Shown here one piece after another: positions 33,026 through 42,671 of a stretch of 64,000 bases of DNA. The stretch is from CAZSDU01 sp964429135 (GTDB lineage: Bacteria; Bacteroidota; Bacteroidia; Bacteroidales; FEN-979). Both the position numbers and the translations under genes were made by a program. Numbering within the stretch: position 1 is the stretch's first letter; each line of letters begins with the position of its first letter. Under the pieces are notes generated by a model, which searched no databases, was not told the DNA's origin, and was given only the letters and a program-made list of their open reading frames with translations. The stretch lies in the NCBI GenBank assembly GCA_964429135.1, contig CAYSAU010000003.1, positions 124,001-188,000 on the forward strand. Direction: 5' to 3'.

Positions 33026-35548
33026 TCAGGGAATCTGGTAAATCGATGCTGCATTTCTGTAGCCTGAACTATTCAGGTACCAATCCGTGTAAAGTGTTCC
33101 GGAAGATTCAGCCCAGGTAGCAAATTTCATGTATCCGCTTGTGATCTGGTTTGCTTCGATGGTATAATAATAGCTTGAAGCGATATTGATGGCCCAGGGC
33201 AGGTTATTGTTTGTTTTATAATATCTTCCTGCATTCGGATCAGAATTATCCTGAGCTGTTCCGAAATAAGCCATGTTAACCAGGCTGGTCGGAGGATAAT
33301 CAGGCAGATGAATTTCTTTACCTCTCTCTTTATTCACGATCAGGAAAGGGTTGAAGTTCAGTAGACCAATATCATCTAAACTATATTTATTCGGAGTGAA
33401 GAGCATACTGAGGGTAGTGGTATCAGGATTTATATAGGGCGCTCCAGGGACTACATTAACCCCGAAACCGCTGGTGGAAGGCATAACCCTGTTCACATTA
33501 TCATAAACAATGACTGTGGTCTTCGCCTGACCTGCTTCAGTCCCATTGGCATTCAGGGAAATATAATTTTCCAGCAGCTTTGAACCAGCCACAACAATAT
33601 CAGCATTCAGCAGAGAAGCCCCGGGAAGCTGAAAGCCGAAGCCATTACTCAGGCCTGCCCCGATAGCACGGATAACGAAAGTTCCGGCGATTTCGGTAAC
33701 TTTATTGTAAGCATTGGTTATAATTTTAAATCGGTAGTCAAGAACCAGGTCATTGAAATCGTAATCACCCTTACCCGGCCAAAGATCTTCAAAAGCCAGG
33801 CTTCCGAAACCAATGGCAGGGAAATAATTATTGAAGGCTCTGGCAGGATCCCGAGGAAAGGCATCTTCTGTATCAGGCACCCCATCTCCATCCTGATCCG
33901 GAGCATTCCCCTGTTCATTAAAATTGGCCTGGATTTCTGTCTGGCTTAAGGCTTTCGCAAAAAATTTCACTTCATCGATGGAGCCATTGAAAAATTTCTG
34001 AGCGGCATTATCTGAACCGATGGATGCCGTCCGAGAATTGACTTTGAGTTTTCCCCCGACAGTCATACTGTTTTTCAGTTGCCCGTTGACATACATTTTC
34101 AGGGTGGTGCCATCATAAGTGGCGGCAAGATGATACCATTCATTCAGGATAGGAAGTCCCTGCCCCCAATGGATAGAATAACTGACATTGTTCTCCCCCC
34201 GGATATGGACATTCCAGCCATCCCATTTACCCTGGCCGATGCCATGACCATCCCAGTCGCCCTTCTGAAAGATTTTCGTTGTTTTATTTTCCAAGGTTTT
34301 TGCCCAGGCCATCATGGTAAGCTCGTTGATCGGATTAAGGTTTGTGGCGTTCGGTATATTAACATTACTGTTTATTCCATTAAAATTCAAACAACTTCCG
34401 CTAACCCCTGTCCCCCATGAAGCTCCTGTGATGGCGCCATTATTGGTTGACTTCCCGTCTGTTGCAACACTCCCCGCATTTTCATTCAGGTTCCAGTAAG
34501 AGATCAGGTCGGCAGAGCCGTTTCCAGGATCAGGCGTCCCGGTATAGATTTGTGTTATTTCCGTTTCGGTAAGGTCCCTGTTATACATTAGCACTTCATC
34601 GATTGTTCCCTTGAAAGGGTTTGTGGTATTTTGCTTTCCGATGTAGACATTGGCTGTAGAGGATTGCAAAGGGCCGGTATTATTATCGCTGATCTTCAGC
34701 AAACCGTCTATAAATATTTTCAGGTTCACTCCATCATAGATTGCCGCCACATGATGCCAGTCGGTATTCAGAATCCTGTCGCTGTAATTCATGACAACAG
34801 ATTTATACACGGGCGTATAAACAGCAAATGACACCCTGCCCTGGGCATCCATTTTAAGGATATATTTCACATTTTGAAAAATAAATGCGCCACTGGCACC
34901 GGGTTCACTTAGTTTAAACCAGAATGAAAAACTGATTTTATCGTTGGTCGGGTTAAAATTACCTTCATTCAACACCTGGACATAGCTATTGATCCCGTCA
35001 AATTCAAGTGCACTGCCGCTAATCCCTGGCACCCATGATGAAGAATTAACAGTTCCGGGATGAAGTCCGAGATATTCCCCGGCAGCGTTTCCCGAATTTT
35101 CATCAAAATGCCAGGCGGCGATCAATCCATCTAACGGGAATTGGAAGGTCGAGGTTACGGTAGCGCTTTTCAACCCTGAAAATTTGTTTTGACCCAGGGA
35201 AACGGTAATACTACTTCCGCTGATGTTCACCACTTCCCCATTCACCAAGACTTTTTGGATAAATGCAGGAAGATTGACTGTAGCCGTGTAACTGTTCCCA
35301 TCGTTAAAATAAAATCCTTTATGTAACTGTATCTGACCGTCTTCTGAGGTAATGTCAATCAAGGAGGAATGATCAGATGTGATTATAAACATCACATTTC
35401 TGCTGGTTTCCCAGTTGAACCCAAGGGGAATCTTAAGGTCTTCCATATTGGTAACGGAAGGGGATTCTGTATCCGGGTTGATTTTTTTGCATGCAGTCCC
35501 CATCAGGAATGAAGCAATTACTAAAATCAAAATGCTATGTTTGTTCAT
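33026..35548 (-). CDS. LruC-domain lipoprotein with two LamG-type lectin domains
   Basis: 840 residues. Lipoprotein signal (MNKHSILILVIASFLMGTAC, lipid Cys20). Residues ~130-335 and ~345-545 are two concanavalin-like LamG domains (AWHFDENSGN..., SYWNLNENAGS..., each with WHHVAAIYDG or WYHLAATYDG and GTIDEVLMYNR / GSIDEVKFFAK). A calcium-type DQDGDGVPDTEDAFP linker precedes the LruC domain (LAFEDLWPGKGDYDFNDLVLDYRF to the end). LruC proteins are surface or exported proteins first named in Leptospira/Bacteroidota genomes; exact role unknown. The LamG pair suggests glycan or peptide binding at the outer surface. No T9SS tail is present. Confidence 0.87.
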   Translation of the reverse strand: MNKHSILILVIASFLMGTACKKINPDTESPSVTNMEDLKIPLGFNWETSRNVMFIITSDHSSLIDITSEDGQIQLHKGFYFNDGNSYTATVNLPAFIQKVLVNGEVVNISGSSITVSLGQNKFSGLKSATVTSTFQFPLDGLIAAWHFDENSGNAAGEYLGLHPGTVNSSSWVPGISGSALEFDGINSYVQVLNEGNFNPTNDKISFSFWFKLSEPGASGAFIFQNVKYILKMDAQGRVSFAVYTPVYKSVVMNYSDRILNTDWHHVAAIYDGVNLKIFIDGLLKISDNNTGPLQSSTANVYIGKQNTTNPFKGTIDEVLMYNRDLTETEITQIYTGTPDPGNGSADLISYWNLNENAGSVATDGKSTNNGAITGASWGTGVSGSCLNFNGINSNVNIPNATNLNPINELTMMAWAKTLENKTTKIFQKGDWDGHGIGQGKWDGWNVHIRGENNVSYSIHWGQGLPILNEWYHLAATYDGTTLKMYVNGQLKNSMTVGGKLKVNSRTASIGSDNAAQKFFNGSIDEVKFFAKALSQTEIQANFNEQGNAPDQDGDGVPDTEDAFPRDPARAFNNYFPAIGFGSLAFEDLWPGKGDYDFNDLVLDYRFKIITNAYNKVTEIAGTFVIRAIGAGLSNGFGFQLPGASLLNADIVVAGSKLLENYISLNANGTEAGQAKTTVIVYDNVNRVMPSTSGFGVNVVPGAPYINPDTTTLSMLFTPNKYSLDDIGLLNFNPFLIVNKERGKEIHLPDYPPTSLVNMAYFGTAQDNSDPNAGRYYKTNNNLPWAINIASSYYYTIEANQITSGYMKFATWAESSGTLYTDWYLNSSGYRNAASIYQIP

Positions 35549-35564
35549 GCGACATGATTTTATA

Positions 35565-35572
35565 CAAAGATA
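35565..35572 (-). promoter_or_regulatory. -7 box of the LruC lipoprotein gene
   Basis: Minus strand TATCTTTG, 16 bases ahead of the ATG at 35548. Confidence 0.4.
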
Positions 35573-35718
35573 GGGTATCTTCTGCTTTTAAAAACCCTCA
35601 ATTCGTAAGTGTCTGCTGTTACTTTGTTATCGTGTCTATTTATCTCCGAAATCACCCTTTTTATCACCTTTCTTCGGCTATTTATCGACATTCATACAAA
35701 ACATACAAACAGACCAAA

Positions 35719-35726
35719 TACTTTTG
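35719..35726 (+). promoter_or_regulatory. -7 box of the RND efflux operon
   Basis: TACTTTTG, 37 bases ahead of the TolC ATG at 35764. Between it and the opposite promoter at 35565-35572 lie ~145 bases without gene-like features. Confidence 0.45.
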
Positions 35727-35763
35727 CAGCGATTTTCAAAAAAAATACCCAACAATTAAAAAA

Positions 35764-37107
35764 ATGAATTTTAAAACTCTTTTGGTAAGTATAGTGCTTT
35801 TTGTCACCACCCTGCCGATTTTTGCCCAGGAACCATCTCCCCGTATCATCAATTTACAGGAATGCCTGAAGTTGGCGATTGAGAATAGTCCAAGGTTGAA
35901 AATCAATACCCTCGAACAGCAAAAATTGCACTATCGTTTTAAAGAGACGGTGGGAGCTGGCTTGCCGCATATCAATTTCACCGGCTCTTTCGATGATTAT
36001 GTCAGCCTGCCTACTCAGCTCATTCCGGGTGAATTTTTTGGAAAGCCTGGTGAATTGATCCCCGTGCAGTTTGGTACAACTTATAATCTTGCCGGAGCCC
36101 TGGATGCCAGCCAGATCATCTATAACCAGACCTATCTGGTGGGTATGCGTATGGCAAGACTGGCCATGGAACAAAACAGGCTTGAATCAGAAAGGGTTAG
36201 GACTGAAGTGGTTTTTGAAGTGGCTCAAAGCTACTATACTGCACAAATTACCCTTAAACAGGTCAGGAATTTGGAGGATAACCTGAAGAAACTGGTTAAA
36301 GCAGAACAGATTGCAAGAAGCCAGTACGAAAACGGCTTGATCAGGAAAGTTGATCTTGACCGAATCGTGGTCAATGAACTGAATACACAAACTGCCATCG
36401 ACCGTTTACAGGTAATGTATGAACAACAATTGAACATGCAGCGATACTTTATGGGCCTCGACCTGGATCAACCCATTGTTTTTTCTGATACGGTTGTTTC
36501 AGCCGGTATTAATCTGAATGTTGCCAATGATCTTTCCGGTCACATCGATATCCGTATGCTGGAAAAGCAAAAACAGATGGCTACAGCCAATATAAAAATG
36601 GATCAATCGAAATACTATCCTTCGGTAAATCTCATTGCTTCCATGAACTACCTTAACCAGAGCAATACTTACTATTTTTTCGGAAAATCAACCGATTGGT
36701 TCAATACCAGTCTGCTTGGCCTGAGGTTCAGCGTTCCTATTTTCAACGGGTTTCAGAAAAGAAACAAGGTAAATCAATCAAAGATAGAGCTCGATCAGCT
36801 TCATGTCAGTGAGGATAATGTAATGAGGGTGCTGAGCGTTACTTCAAAAGATGCCGCCAATCGCCTGAATAATGCCATTAAAGACGAACTCAGGCAACGT
36901 GAAAACATGAAGCTGGCGGAAAGAGTTTATACGATTTCACAGGAACAGTATCAAAAGGGCGTGATTTCCCTGACCGATCTGTTAAATGCAGAAACCGGAT
37001 TGAGTGATTCCCAGACGAATCACTCCCTTGCTCTGGTACAGATGAAAATTGCCGAGCTGGAATATCTCAAAGCAAACGGCCGACTCCTTTCCATAATGAG
37101 TAATTAA
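35764..37107 (+). CDS. TolC-family outer-membrane efflux channel
   Basis: 447 residues from MNFKTLLVSIVLFVTTLPIFAQ (signal peptide); the frame runs open to 35491 but upstream codons give no recognisable protein and overlap the divergent promoter region. Two coiled, helical repeats of the TolC family are visible, each with a leucine/alanine heptad stretch (NLQECLKLAIENSPRL..., KLAERVYTISQEQYQKGVISLTDLLNAETGL) and strands between them. It forms the outer-membrane duct of a tripartite pump; the adaptor and RND pump follow at 37145 and 38218 on the same strand, so the operon is complete. Confidence 0.92.
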   Translation: MNFKTLLVSIVLFVTTLPIFAQEPSPRIINLQECLKLAIENSPRLKINTLEQQKLHYRFKETVGAGLPHINFTGSFDDYVSLPTQLIPGEFFGKPGELIPVQFGTTYNLAGALDASQIIYNQTYLVGMRMARLAMEQNRLESERVRTEVVFEVAQSYYTAQITLKQVRNLEDNLKKLVKAEQIARSQYENGLIRKVDLDRIVVNELNTQTAIDRLQVMYEQQLNMQRYFMGLDLDQPIVFSDTVVSAGINLNVANDLSGHIDIRMLEKQKQMATANIKMDQSKYYPSVNLIASMNYLNQSNTYYFFGKSTDWFNTSLLGLRFSVPIFNGFQKRNKVNQSKIELDQLHVSEDNVMRVLSVTSKDAANRLNNAIKDELRQRENMKLAERVYTISQEQYQKGVISLTDLLNAETGLSDSQTNHSLALVQMKIAELEYLKANGRLLSIMSN

Positions 37108-37144
37108 GAATGAAGAATTAATAATTTCCTTACTATTATTTAAC

Positions 37145-38206
37145 ATGAAACGTAATCTTATTATCGCCTTAATCATCCTTGTCCTGGTTGGCGCCTGTAC
37201 AGCCACGCTATTGTACAATAAAAAGAAAATTGACGAAAAGTCTCAACTTGACGGGAACCTGAAAACCATTCCGGTTTTCGTTACTTCATTGGCAATGAAC
37301 AAAATGAGCGGAGATTTTCCAGCGAATGGATCATTTTCAGCCATTCATGAACTAACCGTTTCATCGGAAGGCCAGGGGAAAGTTGTCAACCTTCTGTTTG
37401 ACATTGGTGATTTTGTAAAACAGGGTCAGGTTTTAGCGCATCTCGACGATGAAGTTTTGCTTAGCCAGTATTCGCTTGCTCAAGCCGCCTGTGAGAAGGC
37501 CAGAAAGGATCTTAAGAAATATGAAGGATTATTGAAAGAAGATGCCATTTCCAGTCAACAGGTAGAAGATTCGCGTTTATTCTTAAAGAAATCAGAAGCT
37601 GAGCTGGTGAGTCTGAAAAAGCAACTGGAAAATGCCACGATTAAAGCACCAATTCAGGGAACAATTGTCAAACGTTTGATTGAAACAGGTTCCTTATTGA
37701 TGCCTGGCTCCCCGATAGCGGAAATCGTTGATATCAGCAGGTTGAAATTCACTGCCTATGTTGCGGAAAGCGAAGCTGTTTTAATCCGTAATGGTCAAAA
37801 AGTAAATATCACTTCCTCTTTGTATCCCGGTATTCTGTATCCTGGAACTGTCGTTTCGGTCGGCGTTAAGGCTGATGATGCCCGACGTTTCCCGGTCGAA
37901 ATTGAATTGGTCAATGACCTCCGCCACCCGCTGAAAGCGGGGATGTTCGGTACTGCTGGCTTTGGGCTGGGAATGGAGAGGGAATGTCTGACCATTCCTC
38001 GTCAGTCCATCATCGGAAGCATCAAAGAACCCAGGGTTTATGTGGTGGAAGGGAACAAAGCCCTGCTGAAAAACATCAGGATCGGATCAGCCGATGACCG
38101 CCAAGTCGAAGTATTGTCGGGACTCCGGGAAGGGGAACTGATCGTTACTTCCGGCCAGATCAACCTTGAGCATAACTCCTTGGTCACCATTGTCAATAAT
38201 AAGTAA
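37145..38206 (+). CDS. RND efflux periplasmic adaptor (membrane fusion protein)
   Basis: 353 residues. N-terminal anchor (hydrophobic, ILVLVGAC, possibly a lipobox), then the lipoyl half-motif, a helical hairpin (residues ~110-165, EKARKDLKKYEGLLKEDAISSQQVEDS...), the second lipoyl half (TIKAPIQGTIVKRLIETGSLLMPGSPI) and the beta-barrel and membrane-proximal domains. Adaptor between the TolC duct and the RND pump. A short 38-base gap from tolC and 11 bases to the pump. Confidence 0.92.
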   Translation: MKRNLIIALIILVLVGACTATLLYNKKKIDEKSQLDGNLKTIPVFVTSLAMNKMSGDFPANGSFSAIHELTVSSEGQGKVVNLLFDIGDFVKQGQVLAHLDDEVLLSQYSLAQAACEKARKDLKKYEGLLKEDAISSQQVEDSRLFLKKSEAELVSLKKQLENATIKAPIQGTIVKRLIETGSLLMPGSPIAEIVDISRLKFTAYVAESEAVLIRNGQKVNITSSLYPGILYPGTVVSVGVKADDARRFPVEIELVNDLRHPLKAGMFGTAGFGLGMERECLTIPRQSIIGSIKEPRVYVVEGNKALLKNIRIGSADDRQVEVLSGLREGELIVTSGQINLEHNSLVTIVNNK

Positions 38207-38217
38207 CATCATCCTTT

Positions 38218-41200
38218 ATGAATATTGCAGAGCTGTCGATTAAACGTCCAACACTGATCGTGGTCATCTTTACCGTGCTGACCTTCCTTGGACTGGTAAG
38301 CTATTTCTCCCTGAATTATGAGCTTCTTCCAAAATATTCCCAGCCGGTACTGGTCGTGGTTACCAATTATCCCGGAGCCTCCCCTTCTGAAGTGGAGAAT
38401 TCGGTAACAAAAAAGATAGAAGATGCCATTTCTTCTCTTGAAGATATCGATAACATTCAGAGTACTTCATATGAAGGAGCATCGGTTGTCGTGATCATCT
38501 TTAAAAGCAGTGCCGATATGGACCGTGCGCTTGAAAATGCCACAAGAAAGGTCAGCAATATGGAGTATCTGCTTCCCAAGGACGTACGCCCTCCTATCAT
38601 TAATAATTTTTCGATGGACGATATTCCCATCATGCGACTGGGGGTAACGGCCAATATTCCGTCCACAGAGGTTTACGACCTGGTTAAGAACAAGATCAAG
38701 CCCATGATATCCACCATTAACGGTGTATCCCAGGTGGATCTTGTGGGGGGAGAAGAAAGAGAAATCCGCATCAATATCGACAATGAAAAGCTCCGGGCTC
38801 ACAATCTCTCGATTCTTCAGGTTACCCAGGCCATACAGTCAGCCAATATGGAATTTCCTACCGGGAAAATCAAAAACCAAAGCCAGGAAGTCATTATCCG
38901 TCTTTCCGGAAAATTTGCCAGGCTGGATGACATCCGGAATCTTATTTTGGCTAGCAATCCAAATGGAAGTCAGGTCAGGCTGGAGGATGTTGCCGAAGTT
39001 CAGGATGCAAAACGAGAGACCAAGAGTATCAGCCGCATCAATGGAGAAAATTCTGTAGGGCTGATGATCTTCAAGCAACCCGATGGGAATGAAGTGGAAA
39101 TTTCCAAAAAAGTCAAGGCATCCATTAAGCAGATTGAAAAAATATACGAGCCCCAGGGATTGAAATTTGAGGTGGCCAACGACACTTCCGACTTTACCCT
39201 TGATTCAGCTTCCGCTGTGATGAAAGATTTGTTGCTGGCCATTTGTCTGGTGGCCCTGGTCATGCTTATCTTTTTACATAGTCTGCGTAACTCTTTCATT
39301 GTGATGGTTGCCATTCCGGCCTCACTCATCTCGGTATTCACGGCCATGTATGTGCTGAATTTCTCCCTGAATATTATTTCCATGGTCGCCATGTCGCTGG
39401 TAATAGGAATTCTCGTTGATGATTCGATTGTCGTGCTTGAAAATATTTACCGACATATGGAAATGGGGAAAGACCGGCGGAAAGCGTCCATTGATGGAAG
39501 AAATGAAATCAACTATACCGCTGTTTCTATCACCATGGTCGATGTGGTGGTGTTTTTACCGATTGCCATCATCACCAGTATGATCTCCGGCATGTTAAGG
39601 CAGTTTGCCCTGGTCGTGGTATTTGCCACCCTGCTCAGTTTGTTTGTTTCATTCACGGTGACTCCGCTCCTTGCCTCACGTTTGGCAAAACATGAACGTT
39701 TTCGTGAAGGAAGCTGGCTCAACCGGATCATTGCTGCATTTGAAGGGTTTTTACATCGGTTTACTCAAGGCTATTCAGAGGTTATAGGCTGGGCGCTGAA
39801 ACATAAATTTCTCACCCTTAGCGTAGTTACATTCCTCTTTATTGCGTCTGTTTCTTTGGTGGTAACAGGCTTTATCGGGAGTGAATTTATTACTATGGGT
39901 GACCGGGGAGAAGTGATTATCACCATGGAATTACCCAAAGATGCCACCATTGAGCAAACCAATCAGGCAACCCTCCGCGCAGAGCAATATATCCGGAGCT
40001 TGCCGGTGGTTACCAGTGTTTTTACATCTGTCGGGAGTTCGACCAGTTTCTTTGGTGGAGGATCAAATGCCTATAATTCGGAGATGCATATCAAGATGGT
40101 TGAAAAGGAGAAAAGGAAAATCACCTCCGAGCAATTTGCACTGGACATGAAGAAGACGCTGATGACTATGTTCCCTGGGATTAAAATTCGATCAACCATC
40201 GTTTCTCTCATGGGTACTTCCGACATGGACCCCATTCAGATAGTGCTTAGCGGACCCAATATGGATACGCTGAACAAATATGCCGGGAAAGTGATGGAGG
40301 AAATGAAAAAAGTTCCCGGAACCTATGAAGTCAAACTTTCCGTTGAGGAAGGAAACCCGGAGGTGGATGTGCAATTGGATAAAAACAAAATGGCTGAACT
40401 TGGCCTGTCCACTGCCATGATCGGAATGACTCTCCAGAATGCCTTTAGCGGCAATACGGATGCAAAGTTCCGGGATGGTGAAAACGAATATGATATCAAC
40501 GTGGTACTTGACCAGTTCGACCGAAACAGTATTACGGATATTGCCAGTTTGAGTTTCATCAATAATCGTGGACAGACGATTCAGCTGAACCAATTTGCCA
40601 GCATTCGTCCATCGAGTGGTACGACAATCCTGCAACGATATAACCGTGTTTCTTCTGTTACCGTGAATTCCCAGGTCATCGGTCGTCCTGTAGGTTCGGT
40701 TGGGGAAGACGTCCTGAAGCGGGTTAAGGGGATGAAACTTCCAAAAGAAGTCAATATCATTCCCGAAGGGGATATGAAATACCAGACTGAAGCGTTTGGA
40801 AGTCTGGGCGTTGCATTCCTGGCTTCCATCTTATTTGTTTACCTCATCATGGTGGCTTTATATGATTCCTATATTTATCCTTTCGTGGTGCTGTTCTCCA
40901 TCCCGCTTGCCATCATCGGTGCGTTGCTGGCGCTTGGATTGACAATGCAGTCACTCACTATCTTTTCCATCCTGGGCATGATTATGCTGGTAGGCCTGGT
41001 AGGAAAAAACGCCATTCTGCTGGTTGATTTTACGAACCAGATGAAGGCAGAGGGTCATAAAACCGTTGATGCCCTTATCCTTGCTGGGAAAGTTCGTATG
41101 CGACCAATTCTGATGACTACTTTTTCGATGATCTTTGGCATGCTTCCGATTGCTTTGGCTACAGGCGCTGGCAGTGAATGGAAAAACGGGATGGCCTGGG

Positions 41201-41319
41201 CGCTGATCGGCGGGCTGACGAGTTCCCTCTTTCTTACCCTGATCGTGGTTCCGGTTGTTTACCAGGTATTCGATAAGATTAAAGAAAGGTTTTCCAGGAG
41301 GCGCATTCAAGGGTTGTAA
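38218..41319 (+). CDS. RND-family multidrug efflux pump (AcrB/MexB type)
   Basis: 1033 residues, the usual length. Twelve helices in two halves, with large porter/docking domains after helices 1 and 7. Signature stretches: VVVTNYPGASPSEVENSVTKKIEDAIS, the helix-4 proton relay SLVIGILVDDSIVVLENIYRHME with Asp-Asp in the expected position, and the second-half IIMLVGLVGKNAILLVDF with its lysine relay partner. Pumps hydrophobic and amphipathic compounds out of the cell using the proton gradient. The short form of the docking loops resembles Bacteroidota HAE1-like pumps. Third gene of the operon. Confidence 0.94.
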   Translation: MNIAELSIKRPTLIVVIFTVLTFLGLVSYFSLNYELLPKYSQPVLVVVTNYPGASPSEVENSVTKKIEDAISSLEDIDNIQSTSYEGASVVVIIFKSSADMDRALENATRKVSNMEYLLPKDVRPPIINNFSMDDIPIMRLGVTANIPSTEVYDLVKNKIKPMISTINGVSQVDLVGGEEREIRINIDNEKLRAHNLSILQVTQAIQSANMEFPTGKIKNQSQEVIIRLSGKFARLDDIRNLILASNPNGSQVRLEDVAEVQDAKRETKSISRINGENSVGLMIFKQPDGNEVEISKKVKASIKQIEKIYEPQGLKFEVANDTSDFTLDSASAVMKDLLLAICLVALVMLIFLHSLRNSFIVMVAIPASLISVFTAMYVLNFSLNIISMVAMSLVIGILVDDSIVVLENIYRHMEMGKDRRKASIDGRNEINYTAVSITMVDVVVFLPIAIITSMISGMLRQFALVVVFATLLSLFVSFTVTPLLASRLAKHERFREGSWLNRIIAAFEGFLHRFTQGYSEVIGWALKHKFLTLSVVTFLFIASVSLVVTGFIGSEFITMGDRGEVIITMELPKDATIEQTNQATLRAEQYIRSLPVVTSVFTSVGSSTSFFGGGSNAYNSEMHIKMVEKEKRKITSEQFALDMKKTLMTMFPGIKIRSTIVSLMGTSDMDPIQIVLSGPNMDTLNKYAGKVMEEMKKVPGTYEVKLSVEEGNPEVDVQLDKNKMAELGLSTAMIGMTLQNAFSGNTDAKFRDGENEYDINVVLDQFDRNSITDIASLSFINNRGQTIQLNQFASIRPSSGTTILQRYNRVSSVTVNSQVIGRPVGSVGEDVLKRVKGMKLPKEVNIIPEGDMKYQTEAFGSLGVAFLASILFVYLIMVALYDSYIYPFVVLFSIPLAIIGALLALGLTMQSLTIFSILGMIMLVGLVGKNAILLVDFTNQMKAEGHKTVDALILAGKVRMRPILMTTFSMIFGMLPIALATGAGSEWKNGMAWALIGGLTSSLFLTLIVVPVVYQVFDKIKERFSRRRIQGL

Positions 41320-41350
41320 TGGGTGAGTAGCTGGATTTTGTGCATTGTCG

Positions 41351-41358
41351 TATATTTG
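41351..41358 (+). promoter_or_regulatory. -7 box of the Nramp gene
   Basis: TATATTTG, 18 bases ahead of the ATG at 41377. Confidence 0.45.
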
Positions 41359-41376
41359 ACATACTAAACCAGATGG

Positions 41377-42639
41377 ATGTTACCCGGTTTTATTAAAGAT
41401 CTTCGAAGAAAAGACCATAAACCCCGTTACGGGGCCTTGGATATTTTAAAATATATTGGCCCGGGCTTACTGGTCACCGTTGGTTTCATTGATCCAGGAA
41501 ATTGGGCATCCAATATTGCTGCAGGCTCAGTTTATGGTTATTCGCTGCTGTGGATGGTCACTTTATCTACGGTGATGCTGATCATTCTTCAGCATAATGT
41601 AGCACACCTGGGTATAGCCACCGGTTTATGCCTTTCTGAAGCCGCCAACAAATACACGCCTTCATGGATCTCACGACCTGTGCTTTTTTCTGCTATGGGA
41701 GCTTCCATTTCCACTTCCCTGGCAGAAATCCTGGGGGCTGCAGTAGCGCTGAACATGTTATTCAATATTCCGATTCCGGTCGGGGCTTTCCTTTCTTTTG
41801 TTTTTGTACTGATCATGCTGCTGACCAATTCCTATCAGAAAATCGAAAAGATTATCATCGCTTTCGTCTCTATCATAGGATTGTCCTTCCTTTATGAACT
41901 CAGCCTTGTCAATGTTGATTGGGCTCAGGCCGGAATAGGCTGGGTTCAACCAAACATTCCTCAGGGATCCATCATCATTGTCATGAGCGTTCTGGGCGCT
42001 GTGGTCATGCCTCATAATCTTTTCCTGCATTCAGAAGTGATCCAAAGCCGGCAATGGAACCTTGAAAATGAAGAAGTCATCAAGCGGCAACTGAAATATG
42101 AATTTGTGGATACTTTTCTGGCCATGATCGTTGGTTGGGGAATCAACAGCGCCATGATCCTTCTGGCAGCCACTACTTTTTTTATCCATAAAACACCGGT
42201 CAATGAGCTTCAGCAGGCTGGCAGTATCCTTAGTCCACTGTTGGGAAACAGCGCTTCTATCATTTTTGCCATCGCCTTGTTGTTTGCCGGAATTGCTTCC
42301 ACCATCACTTCTGGCATGGCCGGGGGATCCATTTATGCCGGATTTCACGGAGAACCTTACGACATTCATGACAATCATTCCAGACTCGGGGTAATCATCT
42401 CACTGTTAATCGCCTTGCTCATTATTTTCCTGATCCGGGATCCTTACCGCGGACTGATTATTTCCCAGATGTTGCTGAGTGTTCAACTTCCCATCACTAT
42501 TTTCTTACAGATCTACCTTACTTCATCCCGGAAAGTAATGGGAAAATATGTCAATCATCCCTTTACAACCTGTCTTTTACTTCTGATCGGAGGAACGGTG
42601 ACTTTCCTGAACATCCTTTTACTGATCAGTATCTTCTGA
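41377..42639 (+). CDS. Nramp-family divalent metal transporter
   Basis: 420 residues with about eleven helices. The metal-binding residues of helices 1 and 6 are in place: D39-P-G-N42 (in GFIDPGNWASNIAAG) and M211-P-H-N (in AVVMPHNLFLHSE), so manganese/iron import by proton symport is expected; MntH-like function is likely but the DPGN-W in place of the usual DPGN-x-E makes it a slightly deviant group. The last hydrophilic segment is short. Monocistronic, with its own promoter box; the PHP-like gene follows 32 bases later. Confidence 0.9.
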   Translation: MLPGFIKDLRRKDHKPRYGALDILKYIGPGLLVTVGFIDPGNWASNIAAGSVYGYSLLWMVTLSTVMLIILQHNVAHLGIATGLCLSEAANKYTPSWISRPVLFSAMGASISTSLAEILGAAVALNMLFNIPIPVGAFLSFVFVLIMLLTNSYQKIEKIIIAFVSIIGLSFLYELSLVNVDWAQAGIGWVQPNIPQGSIIIVMSVLGAVVMPHNLFLHSEVIQSRQWNLENEEVIKRQLKYEFVDTFLAMIVGWGINSAMILLAATTFFIHKTPVNELQQAGSILSPLLGNSASIIFAIALLFAGIASTITSGMAGGSIYAGFHGEPYDIHDNHSRLGVIISLLIALLIIFLIRDPYRGLIISQMLLSVQLPITIFLQIYLTSSRKVMGKYVNHPFTTCLLLLIGGTVTFLNILLLISIF

Positions 42640-42647
42640 ATTCTGAT

Positions 42648-42655
42648 TACCTTTG
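42648..42655 (+). promoter_or_regulatory. -7 box of the PHP-like/GT39 operon
   Basis: TACCTTTG, 16 bases ahead of the ATG at 42672. Confidence 0.45.
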
Positions 42656-42671
42656 CACTTTACTCCCTGTG

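Noticed and set aside
35491..35763. N-terminal extension of the TolC protein
   Set aside because: It precedes the signal peptide, overlaps the divergent LruC gene and its promoter, and gives no homologous sequence; the ATG at 35764 is the start.
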